Shown here: one piece after another, positions 37,291 to 46,180 of the stretch | How positions within the stretch are numbered: position 1 is the stretch's first letter | Layout of the letters: every line of letters begins with the position of its first letter | NCBI GenBank assembly: GCA_963817395.1 | Contig: CAWFOC010000007.1 | Location: 1 to 64,000 of the forward strand | Length of the DNA stretch: 64,000 nt | Source of the DNA: CAWGYQ01 sp963817395 | GTDB lineage: Bacteria > Acidobacteriota > Vicinamibacteria > Vicinamibacterales > CAVPJW01 | Direction: 5' to 3' | Program-made: the position numbers and the translations under genes | Notes under the pieces: model-generated | The model's input: only the letters and a program-made list of their open reading frames with translations | Database searches by the model: none | What the model was told of the DNA's origin: nothing

Positions 37291-38286
37291 TCAGATCTCG
37301 GCTCGCTGTGGTCGCAGCATCAGATCTTCGAGCGCGGCCTCCGGTGTCTTTTCACCTCGAAGGACTCCGGCCATCTGTGTCGCGATGGGAAGCTCCACAC
37401 CGTGCCGCTCGCCCAGCGCCAGGGCGGCCGTCGTGGTGTTGACGCCTTCGGCGACGGTCTTCATGCCCGCGAGAATGGCCGGAAGGCTCCGACCCGACGC
37501 GAGCTCGATGCCGACATGACGATTCCGACTGAGAGCGCCCGTGCAGGTCAGCACCAGATCACCGAGGCCTGACAGACCAGACAACGTCTCACGTCGCCCG
37601 CCAAGCGCACACGCGAGCCGGGTAATCTCGACGAGGCCCCGCGTCATGAGGGCGGCCTGCGCGTTCTGGCCAAGACCGAGCCCCTGCACCACTCCGGCCG
37701 CGATGGCGATGACATTCTTGAGCGCGCCGCCGATTTCGACGCCAATGACGTCGGTCGTCGCATAGAGGCGAAAGTACCGGCCCCGGAACTCCTCCTGCAC
37801 CAGTTCGGCGACATCGGGATCACAAGCCGCCACCGATACTGCCGTCGGAAGCTGGCGCGCAACCTCGGCCGCGAAGCTCGGACCGGACAGAGCGGCAATC
37901 GAGCGCGTGCCGTCGAGCTCCTCCTCGATGACTTCCGTCATGCGCAGCAGCGAGCCCGTCTCGAGGCCTTTCACCGCACTGACGATGGTGGCTCGGCGCG
38001 AGACGAAGGGCGCCGCGATCCGGAGCACGGCCCGCAGGCCATGCGACGGGACTGCCGCGACAATCAAATCCGATCCGGTGACGGCCTGTTCGAGCGAGGC
38101 CTCTGGTGCCACCGAAGGCGGCAGCTCGACATCCGGGAGATAGATCGCATTCGCGCGCCGCGCACGCATCTCGTCGGCGAGCCCGGGATCACGCGCCCAT
38201 AACCGCACGTCGTGTCCGATGGTCCCGAGGTGCACGCCGAGGGCACTGCCCCATGCCCCGGCGCCCAGCACGGCGACTGTTTTCAT
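37291..38286 (-). CDS. gpsA: glycerol-3-phosphate dehydrogenase [NAD(P)+]
   Basis: 331 aa. Supplies sn-glycerol-3-phosphate for phospholipids. NAD-binding VAVLGAGAWGSALGVHLG, SAVKGLETGSLLRM, LSGPSFAAEVARQLPTAVSV, catalytic Lys region GALKNVIAIAAGVVQGLGLG and the end region AEGVNTTTAALALGERHGVE. Followed by plsY, which uses the product. Confidence 0.96.
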   Translation of the reverse strand: MKTVAVLGAGAWGSALGVHLGTIGHDVRLWARDPGLADEMRARRANAIYLPDVELPPSVAPEASLEQAVTGSDLIVAAVPSHGLRAVLRIAAPFVSRRATIVSAVKGLETGSLLRMTEVIEEELDGTRSIAALSGPSFAAEVARQLPTAVSVAACDPDVAELVQEEFRGRYFRLYATTDVIGVEIGGALKNVIAIAAGVVQGLGLGQNAQAALMTRGLVEITRLACALGGRRETLSGLSGLGDLVLTCTGALSRNRHVGIELASGRSLPAILAGMKTVAEGVNTTTAALALGERHGVELPIATQMAGVLRGEKTPEAALEDLMLRPQRAEI

Positions 38287-38307
38287 TGAGCCAACTCCAT
38301 CGACCCT

Positions 38308-38895
38308 TCAGAGGCGCTGCCCGAGGCGCCATTCGGTGCCGGCCTGTAGGCGGGCCACATTTGAGCGATGGCGCTCGATGACCAGCACCGCTGCCGCAGC
38401 GGCCGCCGCAATCGACGCCATCGGCACACGCGTGAAATACGCCGCGAGTGGCAAGGCGACCGATGCGGCCAGCGAACCGAGTGAGACGTAACGGCTGTAC
38501 CACACCGTCAGCACGAAGAGGGCGAGCGATACCAGCGTCGCCTCGGGTGCCAGCACGGCAAAGACCCCGCACGACGTGGCAACCCCTTTCCCGCCGCGAA
38601 ACCTGATCCAGGCCGGATAGATATGGCCGACTATCGCCGCGACTCCGGCTGCGGCGACAGCAACCTGATCAGACGTCATCCCGCGTGCGATGACGACGGC
38701 GGCCGATCCCTTGCCGACATCGAGTGCCACCGCCGCCAGCGCCCCACCGACACCAGCCGTCCGGAGAACGTTGGCCGCGCCGACGTTGCCCGATCCCGAC
38801 GCGCGGAGATCGATACCACCCAGTCGGCGCGCCAGCAGCAACGCAAACGGAATCGAGCCGATCAGATAGCCGACGAGAATTGGCAACATGTCCAT
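38308..38895 (-). CDS. plsY: glycerol-3-phosphate acyltransferase PlsY
   Basis: About 195 aa with at least five membrane helices. Uses acyl-phosphate to make lysophosphatidate. Motifs: YLIGSIPFALLLAR, LRASGSGNVGAANVLRTAG, GHIYPAWIRFRGGKGVATSC. ATG 38895 gives a start six residues before the first helix; GTG 38913 is the alternative. 21 bp upstream of gpsA in the same direction. Confidence 0.94.
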   Translation of the reverse strand: MDMLPILVGYLIGSIPFALLLARRLGGIDLRASGSGNVGAANVLRTAGVGGALAAVALDVGKGSAAVVIARGMTSDQVAVAAAGVAAIVGHIYPAWIRFRGGKGVATSCGVFAVLAPEATLVSLALFVLTVWYSRYVSLGSLAASVALPLAAYFTRVPMASIAAAAAAAVLVIERHRSNVARLQAGTEWRLGQRL

Positions 38896-38930
38896 TACCC
38901 AACCCGGCTGCACTCGGAAATTCTATATCG

Positions 38931-39548
38931 TCACCGATCTTCTTCGGGGAAACGTCGCGCGGAGGCACCCAGCGACGCGTCCAGCCGCGTACGCACAAGC
39001 GGCTCGTATTTTGGGCCACCGGGCGAGAGGTGACTTTCATAGAGGGTGATGTGGTCGATGCGCGTTGGTGCGCCGACCGGGTTGTCAACCTCCCGCAGGA
39101 CAGCACCAAGCGACGCAATACGGCTGCGCACGCGTGCCAGGGTCACGTGTGCGTGAAACGGACGGTCCGCGCCGCTGTCCCCCACGCCCAGTCGCTCGGC
39201 CAGCAGGTGGTGCACGATCCCGAGCGACTCAGCGCCTTCCGCGATACCGACCCAGAGAACACGTGGCAGACCCGTCGGGGGGAATACGCCAAGCCGGCCG
39301 AGCTTCATGTCAAACGGCGCCAGCGGCAGAGACTGGGCGAGCACATCAAGTAAGGGCGAGACCCGTTGGTCGTCGACCCCTCCAAGGAAGTGCATGGTGA
39401 CGTGCCAATTGGCCGGGGATACCCAGGCGAGCTTCGGACTGCGATCACCGCGGCTCGTGCCCATCCGGTCCTGGAGAGCCTGGACGACCTCCCGAATGCG
39501 GTCGCGAGCGGCCGGATTGAGATCAGCCGCGAGGAAGAGCCGCTTCAC
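38931..39548 (-). CDS. thpR: RNA 2',3'-cyclic phosphodiesterase
   Basis: 205 aa LigT-like 2H phosphoesterase. The two HxT motifs are HVTMHFLGG (about 49) and HAHVTLARV (about 130). N-terminus MKRLFLAADLNPAARDRI is typical. Opens 2',3'-cyclic phosphates, perhaps in tRNA repair. It starts inside the cinA stop (4-bp overlap), a common pairing. Confidence 0.93.
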   Translation of the reverse strand: MKRLFLAADLNPAARDRIREVVQALQDRMGTSRGDRSPKLAWVSPANWHVTMHFLGGVDDQRVSPLLDVLAQSLPLAPFDMKLGRLGVFPPTGLPRVLWVGIAEGAESLGIVHHLLAERLGVGDSGADRPFHAHVTLARVRSRIASLGAVLREVDNPVGAPTRIDHITLYESHLSPGGPKYEPLVRTRLDASLGASARRFPEEDR

Positions 39549-40799
39549 CGGAGGGCCAGCAGTCGGCGGCGCACCATGTCGAGCGCTGCTTGTGCGGCCT
39601 GACTCCTGACCATGTCTCTCGAACCAGGGAAACGGAAGGTCCGTGCGGTGGTTTCACTCCCCATCGACACGGCGATAGCGACCGTTCCGACGGGCTTTTC
39701 TTCGGTTCCGCCCCCGGGCCCGGCTATTCCGGTCACGCCCACGCCAATGGCCGTGCGCGCTCTCGCCCGGATCCCTTCGGCCATCGCGCCAGCCACGGGC
39801 TCACTCACGGCGCCAAACTGCTCGATCAACATCGCCGGCACACCCACGACTTCCACCTTTACCCGATTGCTGTACGCCACAACGGTCTGCTCCAGATAGT
39901 CGGAGCTGCCCGGCACGTCCGTCAGCCGCGCGGTCACGAGGCCGCCAGTGCAGGACTCGGCGAGCGCGATCGTCAGCCGGTCGGTGCGGAGCATCTCACC
40001 CAGCACCTCTTCGAGCGAGCGTCCATCGGTGCTGAACACATCGCCTTCGAGCGCGGCTTCGAGCTCGGCGACGGCCGCGCCGAGCCTGGCCTCGGCCGCG
40101 TGCGCGTCGCGGCTCTGCACCGACAGGTACAGCTCCACCTGACCCGGCGCGGCGAGAATCGTGGTTGCGATCGGCAGCGGGCCGTCTGCCCATTTCGAGT
40201 AGACAGCCACGGTTGCCTCTTCGACGAGTGATTCGGGGCGGCCCGCTATTCGAAGGACGCGCCGAAAGAGCCGCATCCCCTCCGTGCGCTCCGCGAGCGA
40301 GGGCCAGATCAGGGTCTCGCAGATGGGTTTGAGCTCGCGCGGAGGCCCCGGCAGCAGAACGACCAGCTTCGAGCCGTGGTCGATCCACAACCCGGGAGCC
40401 GTCCCATTGGGGTTGTCGAGCACGCGAGCGCCCTGCGGCACCATCGCCTGGCGCCGATTGATGGCCGGCATGCGGAGCCCGCGTCGCGCGAACCGGCGCT
40501 CGATGGCCGCCACGACCGCCCGGATCTTCCGCGAGCGGCCTATCGAGCGCCGCAGCGACAGTTTCGCGCGTGAGGTCGTCCGACGTCGGGCCGAGGCCGC
40601 CGGTGAGTATCACCAGATCGGCCCGCTCCAGGGAACGAACGAACGCGGCCGCCAGGTCCTCGGAGTTGTCTCCCACCACCATTTTTTCGCGAACGTCGAT
40701 GCCGATCTCGTTGAGACGCTCAGTGAGGTACAGCGAATTGGTGTCGAGCCGCGTCGGCGTCAGTAGTTCGCTGCCGACGGCAATGATGTGGGCACGCAC
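39545..40799 (-). CDS. cinA: CinA-family nicotinamide-nucleotide amidohydrolase (one-base frameshift)
   Basis: About 417 aa. N-terminal molybdopterin-binding-like domain: AHIIAVGSELLTPTRLDTNS, VVGDNSEDL, LVILTGGLGPTSDDLTRE; then an extra G near 40525, whose removal gives DPAVVAAIERRFARRG, followed by NPNGTAPGLWI and VVLLPGPPRELKPI. The C-terminal NMN deamidase domain has LAESCTGGLVTARLTDVPGS and GVTGIAGPGGGTEEKPVG. Recycles NMN to NaMN; also competence- or damage-linked in some species. Confidence 0.93.
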
Positions 40800-40815
40800 G
40801 GGCGGATGTGTCGAT

Positions 40816-41268
40816 CTACCCCATCATCCACAACCCGGCGCGCAGACACACGTGCGCATAGAGCGCGGCGACCGCATCGTCGGCCATCATGCCGAGCCCG
40901 CCGGGGAGATACTCGAAGCGCGCGGCCGGATAGGGCTTGATGATGTCGAAGATTCGGAACAGGACAAACCCGGCCAGCAATGCGATCCATCCAAGCGGGA
41001 TCGCATAGAACGTGATGAGCATGCCGACCACTTCGTCGATGACGCCCTGGCCCGGGTCGGTCGTCCCAAAATGGCGTTCGGCGGCGGAACCGCTCCACAC
41101 CCCCAGCGCAAACAGCACGACGATTGTCACGGCGTGCGCATACGGCCAGGGCGAGCGATCGAGTGCCAGTTGAAGAACGACGCCAGCAGCCGCACCGACC
41201 GTGCCGCGGGCAAAAGGAAAATAGCCGATGTAACCAAATGAGCTGATGAAGACGGCCAGGGCGGTCAT
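40816..41268 (-). CDS. pgpA: phosphatidylglycerophosphatase A
   Basis: 150 aa membrane enzyme dephosphorylating phosphatidylglycerophosphate. Family motifs: FGYIGYFPFARGTVGAAAG, TDPGQGVIDEVVGMLITF, FRIFDIIKPYPA and PGGLGMMADDAVAALYA. Several hydrophobic helices. Placed 17 bp upstream of cinA. Confidence 0.93.
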   Translation of the reverse strand: MTALAVFISSFGYIGYFPFARGTVGAAAGVVLQLALDRSPWPYAHAVTIVVLFALGVWSGSAAERHFGTTDPGQGVIDEVVGMLITFYAIPLGWIALLAGFVLFRIFDIIKPYPAARFEYLPGGLGMMADDAVAALYAHVCLRAGLWMMG

Positions 41269-41286
41269 CGAGGTCTGGTCGGCCGA

Positions 41287-42171
41287 TCAGCCACGCACGA
41301 CATCGGTGCCCGCGATCCGGTCGTGCAGCGCGCGGTGGTTCTTGCCGAAGAGCGCAGGCAGGAATCCAATCCCCAGCGTCAGTAGTGTCACGCCCGTGGC
41401 CAGAAAGCGGACCACGGCGTGCGACACATCCACCGGGCCCTCGTTCACGGCCACTCTGAGGCCCACGGCCATCTTTCCGATGGTCTGCCCGCCGACCGCG
41501 GTAAAGACGATCAGGTACCCGGCAGTCAGCAGGAGGAGGAATGCACCGAGCGGCGCCCAGGGCAACGTCGAAATGGCGGCAGCCGGTACTTGACTCAACC
41601 GAAGCGTGAAATACAGCACCGCGGCGTGAATCGCCCCCAGAATTGCCGCGTCGATCGCGGCGGCCGCGAGCCGGCGCACCGCACCGCCAGGCAGAGCGGG
41701 CGCGCGCTCGACGGCAACAGAAGCCTGTCTGGTGGCTGGAACCGACACGGGGCGCGGCGCTTCGAGATCGAGCGTTGGGGCGTCGACCCGGTCCGGACGA
41801 GTCCGGAGCTTCGGCGCCTCGGGCGTCGCGCGCCGAACGGCCAGGGGGGCGCGGGGCACGGCCGGCGTCACGAGGGGGCGCTCATCGACCGCGGCACCGT
41901 TGAACAGCGGCAACTCGGTTGTGGGACCAGGACTGGCGCCCAGAAGGCGATCCAGATCGAGGCCACCCGGCGTGTGCCGGACCTCGGGCGGCGGCGCCTC
42001 TGCTGCTGGAAACAGTTTCAGGTCGGTCAGCGGTCCGAGCGGCTCCGAACTTGTACGCAACGAGAGATCTGGCGCATCTGGCGGTTCGACCGAGAACGAA
42101 AAGTCGTAGCCACAATTACGACAGCGGTCGCCCGTCTCGAAGCCGAGATAGCCGCACTTGGGACACTTCAT
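41287..42171 (-). CDS. zinc-ribbon and RDD-domain membrane protein
   Basis: 294 aa. N-terminal zinc ribbon MKCPKCGYLGFETGDRCRNC, a Pro-rich low-complexity linker of about 130 residues, then an RDD domain (RRLAAAAIDAAILGAIHAAV; GGQTIGKMAVGLRV; FGKNHRALHDRIAGTDVV) with three membrane helices. RDD proteins may be transporters or sensors; role unknown. Overlaps the TPR gene upstream by 4 bp (ATGA). Confidence 0.88.
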   Translation of the reverse strand: MKCPKCGYLGFETGDRCRNCGYDFSFSVEPPDAPDLSLRTSSEPLGPLTDLKLFPAAEAPPPEVRHTPGGLDLDRLLGASPGPTTELPLFNGAAVDERPLVTPAVPRAPLAVRRATPEAPKLRTRPDRVDAPTLDLEAPRPVSVPATRQASVAVERAPALPGGAVRRLAAAAIDAAILGAIHAAVLYFTLRLSQVPAAAISTLPWAPLGAFLLLLTAGYLIVFTAVGGQTIGKMAVGLRVAVNEGPVDVSHAVVRFLATGVTLLTLGIGFLPALFGKNHRALHDRIAGTDVVRG

Positions 42172-43037
42172 TCGCGGGGCGAGATCTCGACGGGGTTTTC
42201 GGTCCGGGATGACTGCGGTCGAAGGTCGATTTCGGCAAGCGCGAGCAGCTGCTTTTGAACGTCTGCACGCAGGCGATCCGCCTCGGCGCGGAGCGGATCA
42301 CCCAACCTGACGCGCTCGAGCGCCTGCAGTGCCTCGTTGAGGTGACCGGCCGCCGCGAGGACGCGGCCGCGCTCCAGGAGCGCCTCCGATCCGCGCGGCA
42401 CCGGGAGGGTCTCGCGCGGTGCTGCGGCCACGACCCTTGCGGACGGGCCCGGCAGGGCATTCTCGATGCCCGCTCGACGTGCCAGCTCCTCTGGACCCAC
42501 GACGAGGGTCGCAACCAGCGCCACAATCAGGATGATTGCCGCCGTTCCCAGGATGCGGGCCATCCACGAACGCGGCACAGGTTGCAGCGGCGGCCCCGCC
42601 TCTCCTCGTCGTGCCATGGGAGCCCGGTCCGGCGGTACCGGTTCGACGCCTCCGGCAGTCTGGAGGCGGGTTAGGCGCGCCAGCAGGGCCAGCGCCACTT
42701 CGTTCGGTCCGCCGCGATCAATCGCACTCGTCAGCAGGTCGCGCGCAACGTCGGTGTCTCCTCGATTGAATGCGTGAACTCCGCGATACAGCAGCTCCTC
42801 CGACTCGCGCTGCCTTTCGGCGAGGGCGCTACGCGCGCGCTCGATATAGGCTCTGGCGCGCGCATGGGAGCGATCCAGAAACATCACACGGGTCCAGACG
42901 TGGATGGCCTGCTCGTAGCGCGCCGCGAAGTAATGATCGAGACCGTCGAGCAGGAGCTCCTCGACTCTTGCGTCCCGCTCGGCGCCGGAAGAGTCCGGGG
43001 CGTTGATGGATGGGTCGGTTCGAAGCGGGTCCGACAT
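42168..43037 (-). CDS. TPR-like membrane protein
   Basis: 289 aa. N-terminal helical repeats (LLLDGLDHYFAARYEQAIHV, LYRGVHAFNRGDTDVARDLL), a single membrane helix near residues 160-182 (ILGTAAIILIVALVATLVVG) and a C-terminal TPR-like pair (ERGRVLAAAGHLNEALQALE). No catalytic motif. First gene of the long minus-strand run; its promoter should lie in the 107-bp divergent gap before the sulfatase-like gene. Confidence 0.8.
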   Translation of the reverse strand: MSDPLRTDPSINAPDSSGAERDARVEELLLDGLDHYFAARYEQAIHVWTRVMFLDRSHARARAYIERARSALAERQRESEELLYRGVHAFNRGDTDVARDLLTSAIDRGGPNEVALALLARLTRLQTAGGVEPVPPDRAPMARRGEAGPPLQPVPRSWMARILGTAAIILIVALVATLVVGPEELARRAGIENALPGPSARVVAAAPRETLPVPRGSEALLERGRVLAAAGHLNEALQALERVRLGDPLRAEADRLRADVQKQLLALAEIDLRPQSSRTENPVEISPRE

Positions 43038-43144
43038 GAAGCTAGGGTGTCTCGGAATGTCTGGCCGCGATTATGGAAGAAAGGTCCGTCGCAGTCAAAC
43101 TCAGCGAGCCACTGAAATGCGAGTCGTCGTCGTAGAATTCGCTG

Positions 43145-45235
43145 GTGGCTCCGCGGCCGCTCATCGCCCTCCTGCTGATCGCCGCTGTCGGCGGAGTGGT
43201 GGGATGGTGGCTGCTCGAGGATTCCGCGAACCCGACGAGCCCGCCCCAGTCGCCCTCCATCGTGTTGATCACAATCGATACGATGCGCGCGGACAGGCTT
43301 CAGGAGGAGCTCACCCCAACCCTGTTCAGCCTGGCCGAGCACGGTGTGCGCTTCCGTGCCGCGCGGTCCCCTGTCCCTCTCACGCTGCCCTCGCATGTCT
43401 CGCTGATGAGCGGGTTGCTGCCACCTGCGCACGGCGTCCGCGAAAACGGCGATGTGCTTTCACCCGACGTCCCGCGTCTGGCGGTTCGTCTGCGCGACGC
43501 GGGCTACGACACCGGCGCATTCGTCGGCGCGTTCGTCCTCGACGGGCGGTTTGGCCTTCACGAGGGGTTCGATCGGTACGATGATCGGATTGACCGCGAC
43601 ACCAAGACCCCGGATCGCTTCGAAGCCGAGCGGCCTGCGGGAGAGGTCGTCAATGCCGCCCTGAGCTGGCTCGACGAGCGACCACCGACCGCCGCGCGAC
43701 CGCACTTTCTCTGGATTCACCTCTACGATCCACACGCGCCGTATCGTCCTCCACCCGGACACGTGCCCGCAGGACTCGCGCCCTATGATGGCGAAATCGC
43801 GTACGTCGATGTGCAGGTCGGGCGGCTCATCGACAGACTGACCGGACGCGGCGATTTCGATCGGTCAATCATCGTCGTGGCCGGCGATCATGGTGAGAGT
43901 CTTGGCGAGCACGGCGAACGGACGCACGGCATGCTGCTCTACGAGGCTGCCCTTCGCGTGCCCCTCATCGTGCGCTCGCCGAACATCGCGCCGGCCGTCC
44001 GCGACGAGCCCGTCAGCCTCGTCGATCTGTTCCCGACCGTGCTCCGGCTCGCGGGGCTTGATGTGCCACCGGGGCTCGATGGCACCGACCTCTTCGCCGA
44101 AGGACCGGCGAAGGATCGAGCCGTGTACAGCGAGACCAGATACCCACGGGCCGCAGGCTGGAGCCCGCTTGCCGCGCTTGTGACAGACCGCTGGAAACTG
44201 ATTCAGTCCAACGACCTCGAGCTCTACGATCTCGAACGGGATTCCGGCGAGCAACAGAATCTGGCCCCGTCGCGTCAGCCGCTGGTGGTCGCTCTGAGTG
44301 GACGACTGAGAACGCTTGCCGACAAACCTGCCGTCGCGACCCCGACGCGCCCGATCACACCCGAAGCCGCTGACCGACTCCGCGCGCTCGGGTACGTGAC
44401 GTCGGCAGGCGTTCCGGCGCAAAGCTCGAACGCGCTCCTGAATCCGGCGTCCGTGATTACCAGGTGGGTGCGCTTCGAAGAGGTCCTGGACCTGCTGCTC
44501 GCGGGTCGGGCAGCCGAGGCGCTCCCCGAGGCTCGAGCGCTCGCCGAGCAGTTCCCCGACGGGCCGCAGTTTCAGGTTGCCTACGCTCGCGCGCTCCAGG
44601 ACACCGGCCGGCCACGAGAGGCATTGCGCGTGTACAGACAGACCGCGTCTCGCGTCACGAACGACGCCGCGCTGCTGCACGATCTCGCTGTCGCCGCTCG
44701 CGCGGCCGGCGAGACGGACGAGGCTGTCCGCGCCGAGCGCGCCGCCGTGGCGATCCGGCCCGACTTTGCAGCCGCGCACAATGGCCTCGGGCTGGCGCTC
44801 ATCGACCAGCGCGCGCCGGCTCTGGCGCTGCCGGCGTTCGTGGAAGCCGCACGTCTCGATCCCGACCATGCGCCGTTCCACATCAATCTCGGGAACGCCA
44901 GACGTGAGACCTCTGATTGGGCAGGTGCCGAGACGGCATACCGGCGGGCACTCGAGATCGACCCGAACGCGATCGATGCCGCCAACGGCCTGGGTGCGGT
45001 GCTCGTGGTCACGGGACGGTCGGCCGATGCGATTCCGTGGTTCGAACGCGCCGTGGCCGCGGAGCCCGGATTCTACGAGGCGCGTTTGAACCTCGGCATC
45101 GCGTATCAGGAGGCTGGACAGACGGGCCAGGCGGAGGCCGCCTACCGCGCCGTACTGGACGCGCCGGCGGGCTTCGAGCGCGAGCGCGATGCGGCGCGTA
45201 CGCTTCTGGCGAAGCTCGCAGAGTCGCGCCGCTGA
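43145..45235 (+). CDS. sulfatase-superfamily protein with C-terminal TPR repeats
   Basis: 696 aa from GTG 43145. Membrane anchor (LIALLLIAAVGGVVGWWLL), alkaline-phosphatase-fold domain (IVLITIDTMRADRL; WIHLYDPHAPYRPP; VVAGDHGESLGEHGERTHG) to about residue 420, then at least five TPRs (PGFYEARLNLGIAYQEAGQT is one). At the nucleophile site, where sulfatases have C/S-x-P-x-R, it reads TLPSHVSLMSG, so Thr replaces Cys/Ser. It may therefore be a phosphatase or phospho-transferase rather than a sulfatase. Metal-binding Asp and His are kept. Confidence 0.87.
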   Translation: MAPRPLIALLLIAAVGGVVGWWLLEDSANPTSPPQSPSIVLITIDTMRADRLQEELTPTLFSLAEHGVRFRAARSPVPLTLPSHVSLMSGLLPPAHGVRENGDVLSPDVPRLAVRLRDAGYDTGAFVGAFVLDGRFGLHEGFDRYDDRIDRDTKTPDRFEAERPAGEVVNAALSWLDERPPTAARPHFLWIHLYDPHAPYRPPPGHVPAGLAPYDGEIAYVDVQVGRLIDRLTGRGDFDRSIIVVAGDHGESLGEHGERTHGMLLYEAALRVPLIVRSPNIAPAVRDEPVSLVDLFPTVLRLAGLDVPPGLDGTDLFAEGPAKDRAVYSETRYPRAAGWSPLAALVTDRWKLIQSNDLELYDLERDSGEQQNLAPSRQPLVVALSGRLRTLADKPAVATPTRPITPEAADRLRALGYVTSAGVPAQSSNALLNPASVITRWVRFEEVLDLLLAGRAAEALPEARALAEQFPDGPQFQVAYARALQDTGRPREALRVYRQTASRVTNDAALLHDLAVAARAAGETDEAVRAERAAVAIRPDFAAAHNGLGLALIDQRAPALALPAFVEAARLDPDHAPFHINLGNARRETSDWAGAETAYRRALEIDPNAIDAANGLGAVLVVTGRSADAIPWFERAVAAEPGFYEARLNLGIAYQEAGQTGQAEAAYRAVLDAPAGFERERDAARTLLAKLAESRR

Positions 45236-45277
45236 CCTCAGGACGCCCTGGCCCTTCTGTGATACAACTCACGGGCC

Positions 45278-46180
45278 ATGGCCATTGTCGAATGCGTGCC
45301 CAACATCAGCGAAGGGCGTCGGCCCGATATCGTTGCCGACATCGTCGATCACGTGCGCCGCGTGGCCGGCATCCACGTGCTCGATTTCTCCTCCGATGCC
45401 TCGCACAACCGCTCGGTTCTGACGTTGGCCGGCGATATCGGCGCCATACGAGAGGCAACGCTCGCGCTCTTCGAACGCGCCGTCACGCTCATCGACCTGC
45501 GCGACCATCGAGGTGAGCATCCGCGGCTCGGCGCCGTTGACGTCGTCCCTTTCGTGCCGATTGAGGATGTGACGATGGTCCAGTGCGTGGAGCTGGCACG
45601 ATCGACGGCCGCAGAGGTCGCGGCCCGCCACAGCCTGCCCGTCTTTCTCTACGAGGAGGCGGCGACCCTCCCGGCGCGAAGGAATCTCGAAGACATTCGA
45701 CGCGGCGAGTTCGAGGGTCTTGCGGAGAAGATGGCCAGGCCTGAATGGCGTCCGGACTTTGGCCCCGCCGCGCCGCATCCGACGGCTGGAGCCACCGTGA
45801 TCGGGGCCCGTATGCCCCTCATCGCCTACAACATCAATCTGGCCACCGACCGGCTCGACGTGGCGCGCAGGATTGCGGCGGGCATCAGGTTCAGCAGCGG
45901 CGGATTTCGCTTCGTGAAGGCAATGGGCGTGCGGCTCGAGGACCGCGGCATCGTGCAGGTGTCGATCAATCTGACCAACTACGAGAAAACGCCGATCTTC
46001 AGGGTGTTCGAGGCCGTCAAACGCGAGGCCGCGCGGTACGGCGTCTCGGTGCTCGAGAGCGAAATCGTCGGTCTGGTTCCCGGCGCGGCGCTCGTCGATT
46101 CGGCCGCTTACTATCTGCAGCTCGAATCCTTCACCCGCGATCAGCTGCTCGAGGCACGGCTCCGCCAGGCGCTCGGCTAG
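45278..46180 (+). CDS. ftcD: glutamate formimidoyltransferase
   Basis: 300 aa. Transfers the formimino group from formiminoglutamate (histidine breakdown) to tetrahydrofolate. Family start MAIVECVPNISEGRRPDIV; other motifs: SDASHNRSVLTLAG, HPRLGAVDVVPFVPIED, PVFLYEEAAT, HPTAGATVIGARMPLIAYNI. It lacks the cyclodeaminase half of the mammalian enzyme. Its stop overlaps that of the convergent ntrX-like gene by 4 bp. Confidence 0.94.
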   Translation: MAIVECVPNISEGRRPDIVADIVDHVRRVAGIHVLDFSSDASHNRSVLTLAGDIGAIREATLALFERAVTLIDLRDHRGEHPRLGAVDVVPFVPIEDVTMVQCVELARSTAAEVAARHSLPVFLYEEAATLPARRNLEDIRRGEFEGLAEKMARPEWRPDFGPAAPHPTAGATVIGARMPLIAYNINLATDRLDVARRIAAGIRFSSGGFRFVKAMGVRLEDRGIVQVSINLTNYEKTPIFRVFEAVKREAARYGVSVLESEIVGLVPGAALVDSAAYYLQLESFTRDQLLEARLRQALG

